From assembly GCF_900143245.1 (NCBI RefSeq), contig NZ_FRDK01000007.1, positions 62,001 through 126,000 of the forward strand: 64,000 bases of DNA, written 5' to 3'. Under the pieces are notes generated by a model. That model was not told where the DNA came from. It searched no databases and saw only the letters and a list, made by a program, of their open reading frames with translations. Source of the DNA: Flavobacterium fryxellicola (lineage in GTDB: Bacteria > Bacteroidota > Bacteroidia > Flavobacteriales > Flavobacteriaceae). The position numbers and the translations under genes are program-made. Positions 51,824 through 60,641 of this stretch are shown here, in pieces. Position 1 is the stretch's first letter. Each line of letters opens with the position of its first letter.

Positions 51824-52540
51824 TTATTGTACTACTTTATTTTTGACAACTAATCTAAATCCTTCTCCGTGGATGTTTAAAATTTCAACATTTTCATCCA
51901 GTTTTAAGTATTTTCTAAGTTTAGCGATGTACACATCCATACTTCTTGAAGTAAAATAGTTATCATCTCTCCAGATTTTTGTCAAGGCTAATTCTCTTGG
52001 CATTAAATCATTTTCATGAAGAATCAGCATTTTCAATAATTCATTTTCTTTTGGAGATAATTTTATTGGCTCTTCATTATTAAACGTTAGAAAACGAAGC
52101 TTAGAATTCAGATGAAATTTACCAATATTGAACTCAAACTGTATTTGTTCTGCTTTTGTATCCGAAGATTTTCTTTGTATTATCGCTTTGATTTTCATCA
52201 ATAACACTTCAGAATCAAAAGGTTTATTCAAGTAATCATCAGCACCAGCTTTATATCCTTTGAGTACATCTTCTTTCATTGATTTGGCTGTCAAGAAAAT
52301 AATAGGCACTTCGTTATTTTTTTCTCTGATTTCCTTAGCTAAAGTATAACCATCTTTATAAGGCATCATGACGTCTAGAATACATAAGTCGAAAGTATCT
52401 TTTTTGAATTTTTCAAATCCTTCCATTCCGTTCTTAGCTAGAGTTACGTCAAAATCATTTAACATTAAATAATCTTTTAAAACCGCTCCAAAATTAAGGT
52501 CATCTTCAACTAAAAGTATTTTTTTATTTACATTTTCCAT
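51824..52540 (-). CDS. OmpR-family response regulator
   Basis: This is a DNA-binding regulator of 238 residues. The receiver domain (1-120) has the acidic pocket E12/D13, phospho-acceptor D56 in LCILDVMMP, and the conserved Thr/Lys region FLTAKS and NKPFD. A winged-helix output domain follows (about 135-232) with SPKENELLKMLI and YIAKLRKYLK. It is 3 bp downstream of the sensor kinase gene, so both form one transcript ended by a terminator. No adjacent gene indicates the stimulus. Confidence 0.94.
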   Translation of the reverse strand: MENVNKKILLVEDDLNFGAVLKDYLMLNDFDVTLAKNGMEGFEKFKKDTFDLCILDVMMPYKDGYTLAKEIREKNNEVPIIFLTAKSMKEDVLKGYKAGADDYLNKPFDSEVLLMKIKAIIQRKSSDTKAEQIQFEFNIGKFHLNSKLRFLTFNNEEPIKLSPKENELLKMLILHENDLMPRELALTKIWRDDNYFTSRSMDVYIAKLRKYLKLDENVEILNIHGEGFRLVVKNKVVQ

Positions 52541-52543
52541 ATT

Positions 52544-54127
52544 CTAATTTATTAATGGTAATTTTATTATGAAGGTACTCCCTTTTCCCTTTTCACTTTC
52601 TACATAAACTTGACCGTTATGGTCGTCCACAATTCTCTTTACATACGCTAGACCTAATCCATGACCTTTTACGTTATGGATGTCACCTGTATGTTCTCTA
52701 TAAAACTTCTCAAAAATTCTTTTTTGAGCAATTTTACTCATACCTAAACCTTTATCTTTTATTTTGATAATGATCATGTCCTTGATATTTTCTGTAAAAA
52801 CCTCAATTTCTGGCACATTTGGAGAATATTTTATGGCGTTCTCTAAAATATTTACAATTACATTGGTAAAATGAACATCATTGATTAACACCGTAGTTCG
52901 TAGCGCATTAAAATGACTAACGATCGTCCCTTCCCTATCTTCTAATATTAAATTAACGTGTTCTATTGCGTCATTTATAATATCATGAATGTTATGTGAT
53001 TCTTTGATAATATTTAATTCTTTCTTTTCTAATTTTGATATGCGCAATACATTTTCTACTTGCGCATGCATCCTTTTATTTTCGTCTTTTATCATTTGGA
53101 GGTACCGAAGAACCTTCTCTTTATCATCAATTATTTTTGGGTTCCTAATGGCATCCAACGCTAAATTAATTGTGGCAATTGGCGTTTTAAACTCATGCGT
53201 CATGTTATTGATAAAATCATTTTTAATTTCAGAGATCTGACGTTGGCGAATTAATTGATTCAAAGCGCTAGAGTATGCAATTAAAATAATAAGTGTGAAA
53301 ATTATAGAAAGTACGGTAACACTAACCAATTCAGACAATAAAAATTTCTTTTTATGAGGAAAAGTAACCAGCAATTGGTATTTGCTATTGCCTTCGTTAT
53401 CTGAAAATATAGGAATGGAATAGGTTGCCTCTTTATCGTATTTAAAATCAGTAGATTTTACTTTGGTAGCTAAATTATTGCTATATACACTAAATTCAAA
53501 TTTAGTATTAACACCATATTCTTCTAATTCTTTTTTGATCAGTTTACTCAAGGTTTCTTTTGAAACTCTTTCCTGAATAGGCAATACCGCAGCAAAATCT
53601 TTATAATAAATCTCAAAAGAAGCATTGTCTAGAACATCTAAATTTCCTATTTTCTCAATTCTGATATCAGGTATTAAACTTTTGTTTACCGCTGATTTGT
53701 CAATAGAATTGTCGCTATAAACCTCTGTAACGCGTTTAGAACTAAAACTCTTAAACTTCTCGCTATCAAATTTTTTATCAAAGAACGTTGGTGATATGTT
53801 GTAATCTTCTGAAATTATACTATTGGAATATATAATTGTTTTATTTGTTCTTGGATTTTTTTGAACATAGTAAAACTCCAGTATATCGTCTTTCTTAGGC
53901 ACTTTTCCAGTGCTATCTTTATAATGATTTATTTTGTCATAAAAGTTATACGCTTCCTGTTTTTGAATTTTATCAGCCACATTACCAATAACTTGCTTAA
54001 CATGGAATTTAAACTGCTCATCATTATTTTTAAAAGACGTATTGAACCAATACACCTGAACAAGAATAATCCCAATAAGGGATAAACTCATCAATAAAAC
54101 AAGTAATCTAAAAAAAAGTTTGTTCAT
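52544..54127 (-). CDS. Sensor histidine kinase
   Basis: This is a membrane kinase of 527 residues. TM1 is at about 7-27 and TM2 at about 266-286, enclosing a periplasmic sensor region of about 240 residues with no named domain that I can see. The H-box is MTHEFKTPIATI with H311, the N-box NILENAIKYSP, then KDKGLGMS and GHGLGLAYVKRI. The partner is the response regulator 3 bp downstream. A TAAATTTG box lies only 5 nt before the ATG. Confidence 0.94.
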   Translation of the reverse strand: MNKLFFRLLVLLMSLSLIGIILVQVYWFNTSFKNNDEQFKFHVKQVIGNVADKIQKQEAYNFYDKINHYKDSTGKVPKKDDILEFYYVQKNPRTNKTIIYSNSIISEDYNISPTFFDKKFDSEKFKSFSSKRVTEVYSDNSIDKSAVNKSLIPDIRIEKIGNLDVLDNASFEIYYKDFAAVLPIQERVSKETLSKLIKKELEEYGVNTKFEFSVYSNNLATKVKSTDFKYDKEATYSIPIFSDNEGNSKYQLLVTFPHKKKFLLSELVSVTVLSIIFTLIILIAYSSALNQLIRQRQISEIKNDFINNMTHEFKTPIATINLALDAIRNPKIIDDKEKVLRYLQMIKDENKRMHAQVENVLRISKLEKKELNIIKESHNIHDIINDAIEHVNLILEDREGTIVSHFNALRTTVLINDVHFTNVIVNILENAIKYSPNVPEIEVFTENIKDMIIIKIKDKGLGMSKIAQKRIFEKFYREHTGDIHNVKGHGLGLAYVKRIVDDHNGQVYVESEKGKGSTFIIKLPLIN

Positions 54128-54132
54128 CGAAA

Positions 54133-54140
54133 CAAATTTA
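54133..54140 (-). promoter_or_regulatory. Predicted -7 box of the two-component operon, very short leader
   Basis: TAAATTTG on the minus strand ends 5 nt before the kinase start codon, implying a leaderless or nearly leaderless message. No -33 TTG was found at a normal distance. Confidence 0.45.
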
Positions 54141-54186
54141 GTATTTTAACAATATATTAAATAATAGATTAACCAAACATTAACAC

Positions 54187-54783
54187 CTATGTATGTTTTT
54201 GTTTAATCTTTAAAATTTTAAGAATTTGATCAACTTCACGTTTGGCGATTTCAATCGTACTATTTTCCACAACAAAATCACTTTTTGAAGTTCGTTTTTC
54301 ATCTGTCCATTGCGCGCCCATTCTTTTTAAAATAGCTTTGCGCGTCGTTTTGTCTCGTTCCAAAACACGCTGAACTCTCGTTTCCACAGGAGCTGTAATG
54401 GTTATAATTAAATCGCAGTCTTTATAACTTCCACTTTCAAACAAGATGGCTGTTTCATAAATGATGTATGCAGCTGCTTTATTGTCCAATAGCCATTGCT
54501 TAAAATGTCTTTTTACTGCCGGATGAACAATAGCATTTAGTTGGGCTAATTTAGCAGGTTCATTAAACACAATTTTAGCCAGTTTTTCTCTACTTAAAGT
54601 GCCGTTTTCAAAAACTATATCGCCAAATGTACTTTTAATAGCAGCTACAATTTCTGATGATTGCATTAGCTTTCTCGCTTCATCGTCAGCAATATAGATT
54701 GGAATCCCAAAGGAATGAAAATACTTAGCAATGGTCGTTTTCCCGCTTCCAATACCCCCCGTCAATCCAATAATTTTTGTCAT
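54187..54783 (-). CDS. coaE: Dephospho-CoA kinase
   Basis: It phosphorylates dephospho-CoA in the last step of coenzyme A synthesis. The P-loop GLTGGIGSGKTT (6-17), IVHPAVKRHF and YETAILFESGSYKDCD are diagnostic. The length of 198 residues is normal. It starts 1 bp after the glycosyltransferase stop and shares its transcript. coaBC, another CoA gene, lies about 6 kb away in the same strand. Confidence 0.95.
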   Translation of the reverse strand: MTKIIGLTGGIGSGKTTIAKYFHSFGIPIYIADDEARKLMQSSEIVAAIKSTFGDIVFENGTLSREKLAKIVFNEPAKLAQLNAIVHPAVKRHFKQWLLDNKAAAYIIYETAILFESGSYKDCDLIITITAPVETRVQRVLERDKTTRKAILKRMGAQWTDEKRTSKSDFVVENSTIEIAKREVDQILKILKIKQKHT

Positions 54784-54784
54784 A

Positions 54785-55786
54785 TTATATTTTGAAAAAT
54801 AATTCAGGGAAAGCTTCTTGCGGTTTTTGCTTTAAAATTATCACTTTAACGTAGGATTTCATAAAACCTAAACCATAACCATAAAATTGTTTCCATACCG
54901 CTATTAAAGATAAATAACCAATTTTAATACTCTTATTCTGATAAGAAGACACCAAAAACAGCACCAAAAAATATAGAAAATAAAGCTGAAGTAGGGAATC
55001 AAAATTAAAAATTAGCATCAATAAAAAGGAGATAAAAAATCCAACAATGAAAATCGAAGGAAAGAAAAAAGTCAGTTTACTGTATTTTGGATACCAGCTA
55101 TTTAAAATAGGCCTTGCTTTACCAAATTTATTTACCTGAATTGAAAATTTATCCCAGTCTATTCTTCGCTTATGATATACGTAGGCGTTGGGAAAAAGTT
55201 TAGTTTCAAATCCTAAATTCCACAAACGAATGGATAAATCTGGATCTTCACCAGGATGAATGTTTCCAAAACCTTTGGATGCTTCAAACCCTTTACGAGA
55301 CAATCCCATATTAAAACTTCTAGGTTGAAACTTACCTATTTTCTCCGAACCGCCTCTTATCCCACCTGTTGTTAGAAAGGAAGTCATCGCAAAATTGATT
55401 GCTTTTTGTATGTCGGAGAAACTGTCTAAAGCTTTGTCTGGTCCTCCAAAACAATCTACGTAATTTTGTTTTAAAGCGGTATCAACTACTGATAAATATT
55501 CTTTTGGAATAATACAATCCGAATCAAAAATGATAAAATAATCTCCTCTAGCCTTTTTCATACCGTAATTTCTAGAATTACCAGGCCCGGTGTTGTCCTT
55601 ATAATAATATGAAATATCAAGTCTATCGCCATATTTTTGCGCCACTTCCTTACAAACTAAAGTAGAACCATCTTCTACGAGTACAATTTCAAATATCTCT
55701 TTATAGGTGGAATGTGTCAAACTTTCTAAGAGTTCGTCCACTTCATCTGGCCGATTGTAAACTGGAATTATTAAGGAAAACAGCAT
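54785..55786 (-). CDS. Glycosyltransferase family 2 with C-terminal membrane segments
   Basis: This is an inverting GT-A glycosyltransferase of 333 residues. LIIPVYNRPDEVDELLESL (about 5-23) starts the nucleotide-sugar fold, FDSDCIIP (about 92-99) gives the DxD metal site, and GEDPDLSIRLW (about 179-189) holds the acidic catalytic motif. Two to three hydrophobic helices at about 245-300 anchor it to the inner membrane. The acceptor is unknown; surface polysaccharide or lipid glycosylation is likely. Confidence 0.9.
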   Translation of the reverse strand: MLFSLIIPVYNRPDEVDELLESLTHSTYKEIFEIVLVEDGSTLVCKEVAQKYGDRLDISYYYKDNTGPGNSRNYGMKKARGDYFIIFDSDCIIPKEYLSVVDTALKQNYVDCFGGPDKALDSFSDIQKAINFAMTSFLTTGGIRGGSEKIGKFQPRSFNMGLSRKGFEASKGFGNIHPGEDPDLSIRLWNLGFETKLFPNAYVYHKRRIDWDKFSIQVNKFGKARPILNSWYPKYSKLTFFFPSIFIVGFFISFLLMLIFNFDSLLQLYFLYFLVLFLVSSYQNKSIKIGYLSLIAVWKQFYGYGLGFMKSYVKVIILKQKPQEAFPELFFKI

Positions 55787-55858
55787 AAATTATAATGTCG
55801 TATTAGTATTGTATTTTGGAACTTGAAAATTTTAACAAATATAATCTTTCTCCATAAA

Positions 55859-55887
55859 AAAACCACCAACTAACAGTTGATGGTTTT
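55859..55887 (-). terminator. Terminator after fabV
   Basis: AAAACCACCAACT and AGTTGATGGTTTT pair over 13 positions with one mismatch around a 3-nt loop. On the minus strand a T run follows. It separates fabV from the glycosyltransferase-coaE pair. Confidence 0.8.
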
Positions 55888-55938
55888 AAAATAGTTTCTA
55901 ATTTATCCCTCTATTTCCAGTAGTAGAGATGCTTCTAA

Positions 55939-57129
55939 TTAGGCAATACTTGCGATATTTACTACTTCGTTTGTCTCCGCCTTATAATCTACTCCTGCAA
56001 CATCAAATCCAAATAAGTTGTAAAAATCTTTCCTGTATCCTTCTAAATCACCTATTTCAGCTAAGTTTTCGGTTACGGCCTGCATCCACAATTTAGCTAT
56101 TTTCGCTTGAACATCAGGACGCATTTCCAAATCGTCAATACGAATTCTACCGTTATCATCAACAGGAACTTCGTTTCCTGTGTACAATCTCTCTTGATAT
56201 AAACGTTGAATTTGTTCAATGCATCCTTCGTGAATTCCTTCTTCTTTCATTATTTTGTAAAGCAAAGAAATATACAAGGGAATAACGGGAATAGCAGAAC
56301 TTGCTTGCGTTACTAATGCTTTATTTACAGAAACAAATGCTTTCCCATTAATACTAGCTAAGCGGTCAGTGATAGCAAAAGCCGTTGCTTCGAGATGGTC
56401 TTTTGCACGACCTATAGTCCCTTTTCTATAAACTGCTTCGGTCAATGAGGGCCCAATGTAAGAATAGGCAACCGTTGTCGCCCCTGGAGCCAATAAATTT
56501 TCAGCTTTTAAAGCATCAATCCACATCGACCAATCCGCACCACCCATAACGGCAACTGTATTTTCAATATCGTCACCGCTGCAGGGTTCGATAGAAATCT
56601 CTGATACTTTTCCAGAATGAAAATCAACGGTTTTATTTGTAAAGGTACTTCCGATAGGTTTCAAAACAGAACGGTGCAGCACTCCTGTTGTAGGATGCAT
56701 ACGAACTGGGGACGCTAAACTATAAATAATTAAATCTACCTGACCTAAATCCGCTTTTATAAGATCTATTGTTTGTTTTTTGATTTCATTAGAAAATGCA
56801 TCTCCATTAATGCTTTTTGCATACAATCCAGCATTATGCGCTTCGGTTTCGAAAGCGGCTGAATTATACCAACCTGGCGAAGCCGTTTTTCCTTCAGAAG
56901 GTGCTTTTTCAAAAAACACACCAATAGTTGCTGCGTCACATCCAAAAGCACTTGTAATTCTGGAAGCCAAACCAAAACCAGTTGAAGCACCAATTACTAA
57001 GACTTTTTTTGCGCCATTAACAGCTCCCTTAGATTTTATGTATTCTATCTGATTTTTAACATTTTGCGCGCATCCTTCTGGGTGTGATGTCGTACAAATA
57101 AATCCTCTCATTCTTGGTTCAATAATCAT
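55939..57129 (-). CDS. fabV: Enoyl-ACP reductase FabV (trans-2-enoyl-CoA/ACP reductase)
   Basis: It reduces trans-2-enoyl-ACP with NADH, the last step of each fatty acid elongation cycle; FabV types tolerate triclosan. Large SDR-like protein of 396 residues. The cofactor region is GASTGFGLASRI (about 47-58), IYSLASPVR is mid-protein, and the active-site Y-x8-K is seen as YRKGTIGRAK. The N-terminal MIIEPRMRGFICTTSHPEGC and the C-terminal GFDVAGVDY are family landmarks. It is a monocistronic gene closed by a terminator. Confidence 0.95.
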   Translation of the reverse strand: MIIEPRMRGFICTTSHPEGCAQNVKNQIEYIKSKGAVNGAKKVLVIGASTGFGLASRITSAFGCDAATIGVFFEKAPSEGKTASPGWYNSAAFETEAHNAGLYAKSINGDAFSNEIKKQTIDLIKADLGQVDLIIYSLASPVRMHPTTGVLHRSVLKPIGSTFTNKTVDFHSGKVSEISIEPCSGDDIENTVAVMGGADWSMWIDALKAENLLAPGATTVAYSYIGPSLTEAVYRKGTIGRAKDHLEATAFAITDRLASINGKAFVSVNKALVTQASSAIPVIPLYISLLYKIMKEEGIHEGCIEQIQRLYQERLYTGNEVPVDDNGRIRIDDLEMRPDVQAKIAKLWMQAVTENLAEIGDLEGYRKDFYNLFGFDVAGVDYKAETNEVVNIASIA

Positions 57130-57195
57130 AACTGTCTTTTATTTCCGTTTTATATTGTTCAGTTTGTTCCTCTTTTGATTAAAAAAACAAATTTC

Positions 57196-57903
57196 TTATT
57201 TAATAATTTTATTAATATTTTCTCTTACCGTTACGATATCTATTTTTTTGTTTTTGCATTCCACGTTTTCCGCTTGGTAAATTGTTAAAAATTCATTGAA
57301 ATCTTTACAATCTTTTAAAACATTAAACTCTTTTTTAACGACATCAAATGCAATCCCCTTTAATCGATTCATGGAAGAACCTAATGCACCGCCAACAGCT
57401 CCGCCGGTGCCATAAGCAAACCCTTTTGACCAAGCATTAGCAAGTTCTGCTTCTAAATAGAGAAACTTGCCCGCTTGCAACACCCTATGGTACGAGTTTG
57501 GATTATCTCCTTCTTCACTTTTATCTCCTTTTACTGCATACTTGCGGAAATTTTTCTGTTGTATGTAAAGATTTCCTTCTAGTGAAACAGCAAAAACTCC
57601 CGTCAATTTCATTTGGTCAGCGACAGTATAAAGAAAAATATGATCAACAATAACGTCTTTTGGTATCAATTTTTTTTCAAATCCAACAATCGCTCTGCGT
57701 TCAACTGGATTAAGTTTGGTCTTCTTTTTGTTTATAAAATCTTCTAAGGTAACATAAAATCCATCTGAATAATCCCTAACAGCATACATAGGAGTATTGG
57801 TAAGATCTGAACTTACGGCAGTAGTAGTTGCCATCGTCTGCCCAATAGAAGTATTAAAGAAAGAAATGCAGATTACACTAAATATTCCGATTGATTTATT
57901 CAT
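57196..57903 (-). CDS. Unrecognised exported protein
   Basis: I do not recognise this protein of 235 residues. It has a signal peptide (about 1-21, NTSIGQ). A mixed alpha/beta central part (YSDGFYVTLEDFINKKKTK) is followed by a glycine-rich hydrophobic stretch GFAYGTGGAVGGALGSS (about 161-177) that could be a membrane-insertion or glycine-zipper segment, and by a C-terminus with two cysteines (CKDFNEF and VECKNKK). It resembles the many Bacteroidota exported proteins of unknown role. A promoter with TTG-N19-TATATTTG is predicted 60 bp upstream. Confidence 0.7.
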   Translation of the reverse strand: MNKSIGIFSVICISFFNTSIGQTMATTTAVSSDLTNTPMYAVRDYSDGFYVTLEDFINKKKTKLNPVERRAIVGFEKKLIPKDVIVDHIFLYTVADQMKLTGVFAVSLEGNLYIQQKNFRKYAVKGDKSEEGDNPNSYHRVLQAGKFLYLEAELANAWSKGFAYGTGGAVGGALGSSMNRLKGIAFDVVKKEFNVLKDCKDFNEFLTIYQAENVECKNKKIDIVTVRENINKIIK

Positions 57904-57963
57904 AGTTCTATTTTACTTTACAGGAGAATTATTAAATTAATTGAGTACTGTTTTTTTAAGCGA

Positions 57964-57993
57964 CAAATATAATTTAAAATATTAGTTCAACAA
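57964..57993 (-). promoter_or_regulatory. Predicted promoter for the unknown exported protein gene
   Basis: On the minus strand there is TTG at 57993-57991, a 19-bp spacer and TATATTTG at 57971-57964. The -33 part lies inside the 3' end of recN. Confidence 0.55.
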
Positions 57994-59634
57994 GGCTTTC
58001 GCGTGATTTAAGGCTGATTCAGAAACAATAGTTCCAGATAACATTTGCGCAATTTCCACTACTCGATCTTGGTCATTTAACAACTTTAACTCCGATTGTG
58101 TATCCTCACCAACAGTCGATTTAAACACTTTAAAATGAGCATTCCCTTTTGCGGCAATTTGAGGTAAATGCGTGATGGCAAAAACCTGCATCTTTTGGCT
58201 CATATCTTTCATAATTTCGCCCATTCTGATAGCAATTTCACCGGATACACCCGTATCAATTTCATCAAAAATCAGTGTTGGTAGTTTTGAATATTGTGCC
58301 AAAATCGCTTTAACAGCCAACATAATTCTCGACATTTCACCTCCCGAAGCTACTTTTTTCAATAAACCAAAATCAGTTCCTTTATTCGCCGAAAACAAAA
58401 ACTGAAGCTCATCTTTACCATTTGAAAAATACGTAGCAACCGTATTAATTTCTATTTTAAAACGAACATTTGGCATTCCTAAAGTTTCTAAAATCACTAT
58501 TAGCTTTTGAGACAAAACCGGAATAGACTCTACTCTTTTATCATGAATCGCAGCGGACATGACATCTAAACTTGTAGTCTTTTGATCTATCGAATCCGTC
58601 AATCCTGCAATTTCTTCTTCTAGGTTCCCTAATTCTAAAACTAAATTTTCTAATGTACTTTGAATCTGCAATAGTTCTTCCACCGTACTAACCTGATGTT
58701 TCTTTTGCAAACTAAAGATAACTTGTAGCTTCTGACTAATTAAATCCAATTGTTCTGGATCATTAACGAGTTTTTCTGAACAGCGATTGATCTCTTCTGA
58801 AATATCATCAAATTCAATCGTTACACTTGCAATTCTTTCCAATAAAGATTGATAATCAGCAGAAAAAGGTGCAATTTTCTGCAAAGCAACTTTAATTTCT
58901 TTCAAATTATTCATCACACCTATTTGTTCATCATTAGCAATAGCCAAAGCCTTATCAATAGATTCTTTTATAATTTCAACATTATTTAATTTCTCAAAAT
59001 CAGCTTCTAGCGTTTCTTGTTCCCCAGATTTCAAATGGGCTGCAACTAATTCATCTAACAAAAAAGTATTGTATTCCTGCTCTTTTTTAGATTCACTTTG
59101 TCTTTTCAGCAGTGCGTTTAATTTAGATTTATCTGATTTATAACTTTTTAAAAGCACTTGATACTCTAAAATAGTTTCCTTATTACCAGCAATGGCATCG
59201 ATAATATTAAACTGAACATTTTCATCTGAAAGTTCTTGCGTTTGTTGTTGCGAATGAATATCAATCAAGAACAGACTTAATTCCTGAAGTTCCTGAAGAT
59301 TAACGGGACTGTCATTAATAAAAGCCCTAGATTTCCCTGATGGCAGAATCTCGCGTCTAATTATAGTTTCGTTTTCATAATCTAAATCATTAGCTTCAAA
59401 AAAAGGCAACAAATTATACTTTGAAATTTCAAAATGAGCTTCAATAATACACTTTTCTTCTTTATTTTTCAAGGAAGTTAAATCAGCTCTTTTTCCTAAA
59501 ACAAGTCCTAAAGCACCTAAAATAATAGACTTACCAGCACCTGTTTCTCCAGTAATTGTTGAAAAACCCTTGGAAAAATCAATAGTCAATTTTTCTATTA
59601 AAGCATAGTTTTTTATCGAAAGTGACGTTATCAT
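57982..59634 (-). CDS. recN: DNA repair protein RecN
   Basis: This is an SMC-like ATPase for double-strand break repair. The N-terminal Walker A GETGAGKSIIL (about 30-40) and C-terminal LLKKVASGGEMSRIMLAVK signature plus TLIFDEIDTGVSG Walker B flank a long coiled coil (about 150-390). The length of 550 residues is normal. It lies 56 bp after porD in the order dapA-bamD-rpoZ-coaBC-porD-recN known in flavobacteria. Confidence 0.95.
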   Translation of the reverse strand: MITSLSIKNYALIEKLTIDFSKGFSTITGETGAGKSIILGALGLVLGKRADLTSLKNKEEKCIIEAHFEISKYNLLPFFEANDLDYENETIIRREILPSGKSRAFINDSPVNLQELQELSLFLIDIHSQQQTQELSDENVQFNIIDAIAGNKETILEYQVLLKSYKSDKSKLNALLKRQSESKKEQEYNTFLLDELVAAHLKSGEQETLEADFEKLNNVEIIKESIDKALAIANDEQIGVMNNLKEIKVALQKIAPFSADYQSLLERIASVTIEFDDISEEINRCSEKLVNDPEQLDLISQKLQVIFSLQKKHQVSTVEELLQIQSTLENLVLELGNLEEEIAGLTDSIDQKTTSLDVMSAAIHDKRVESIPVLSQKLIVILETLGMPNVRFKIEINTVATYFSNGKDELQFLFSANKGTDFGLLKKVASGGEMSRIMLAVKAILAQYSKLPTLIFDEIDTGVSGEIAIRMGEIMKDMSQKMQVFAITHLPQIAAKGNAHFKVFKSTVGEDTQSELKLLNDQDRVVEIAQMLSGTIVSESALNHAKALLN

Positions 59635-59690
59635 TTTATTTATTTTTGGAATGAGAAACTAGAATTGAACTAAAGAGAATGGAAAAACAA

Positions 59691-60575
59691 TTACTGTTTT
59701 ATCAAAATCCATTTACTCGAGTTCAACGGAGAAATTTTAGTAAGACTATCGACTAAATCAGATATTGAAGTACTTGGACCTCCCGAAAAAACAGAAACAA
59801 TCTCATCTGATTTGGCATCAAAAAAGACACGTGTTAGAAAGGCGTTTGGTCTTACAGCATTTAATTTTGATAAATTAAGTACTGCTACTTTAATTTTTTC
59901 TTTGGCAATTTTTACATCTTTGGTCATTAAATCTAAACCGGTGTGATAATCAAATGCCGTTTGTCTGATTTGCTTAAAAGTGGGTGATACGATATCGTTT
60001 ATCAAAAAATAACGCGTTTGGTTCCCATCAGCTTGACTCCAACCTTTTGATCCTCCTTGTTGTGCCACGTTTGAAATGTTTTGGGCAATTTCAAAATTAG
60101 GGTTACCCGATTCCAAAACAAAAGTATCTGCGTCCATTGCTAAAATCACATAGCTATAAAAAGCAAGAACCGAAACTAAATTAGAATCAAATGTAGTTGG
60201 GCTAAATATTAGATTTTCAAACTCCGTATACCTAAAACTAAAATCTTTATCATTATAATTGAATACTGGAGAAGCATACGAGGAATTAAAAACAGGTCTT
60301 GATGACTGCACTTGAATGGTCGCTGTAAATTGATCCGAACTATTCGACGAAATCGTAAGATACATCGAACAATTAATTTTTTCGTTTTGCTTCACTGCGA
60401 CACCCGTCCAATCTGTTTTGTTTACAAACTCAGTTATAGCAGTTTCTAACGTTTTAAAAACTTGTTGATTGGTTGCGCTTAATCTTTGTGAATCAACCGT
60501 TACGGTACAATTCAGCTGTTGCGCTTGGGCAATTCCAAGAATAAAAAGCAGCAAAAAAGTAAATATTTTATTCAT
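59691..60575 (-). CDS. porD: Type IX secretion protein PorD (DUF4835)
   Basis: This is an exported protein of 294 residues with signal peptide MNKIFTFLLLFILGIAQAQ. The DUF4835 family opening LNCTVTVDSQRLSATNQQVFKTLE and the later FNYNDKDFSFRYTEFENLIFSP identify it. The family is named PorD from its link to T9SS in Porphyromonas; its exact task in the secretion system is unclear. It fits the presence in this window of a T9SS adhesin and SprF. It is 66 bp after coaBC. Confidence 0.88.
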   Translation of the reverse strand: MNKIFTFLLLFILGIAQAQQLNCTVTVDSQRLSATNQQVFKTLETAITEFVNKTDWTGVAVKQNEKINCSMYLTISSNSSDQFTATIQVQSSRPVFNSSYASPVFNYNDKDFSFRYTEFENLIFSPTTFDSNLVSVLAFYSYVILAMDADTFVLESGNPNFEIAQNISNVAQQGGSKGWSQADGNQTRYFLINDIVSPTFKQIRQTAFDYHTGLDLMTKDVKIAKEKIKVAVLNLSKLNAVRPNAFLTRVFFDAKSDEIVSVFSGGPSTSISDLVDSLTKISPLNSSKWILIKQ

Positions 60576-60641
60576 TTGTAGATTTCTATTTTAAGGTTTT
60601 GTCAAATTCGCAACTACTACTAAAGGTGTTATTTTGGCCTT

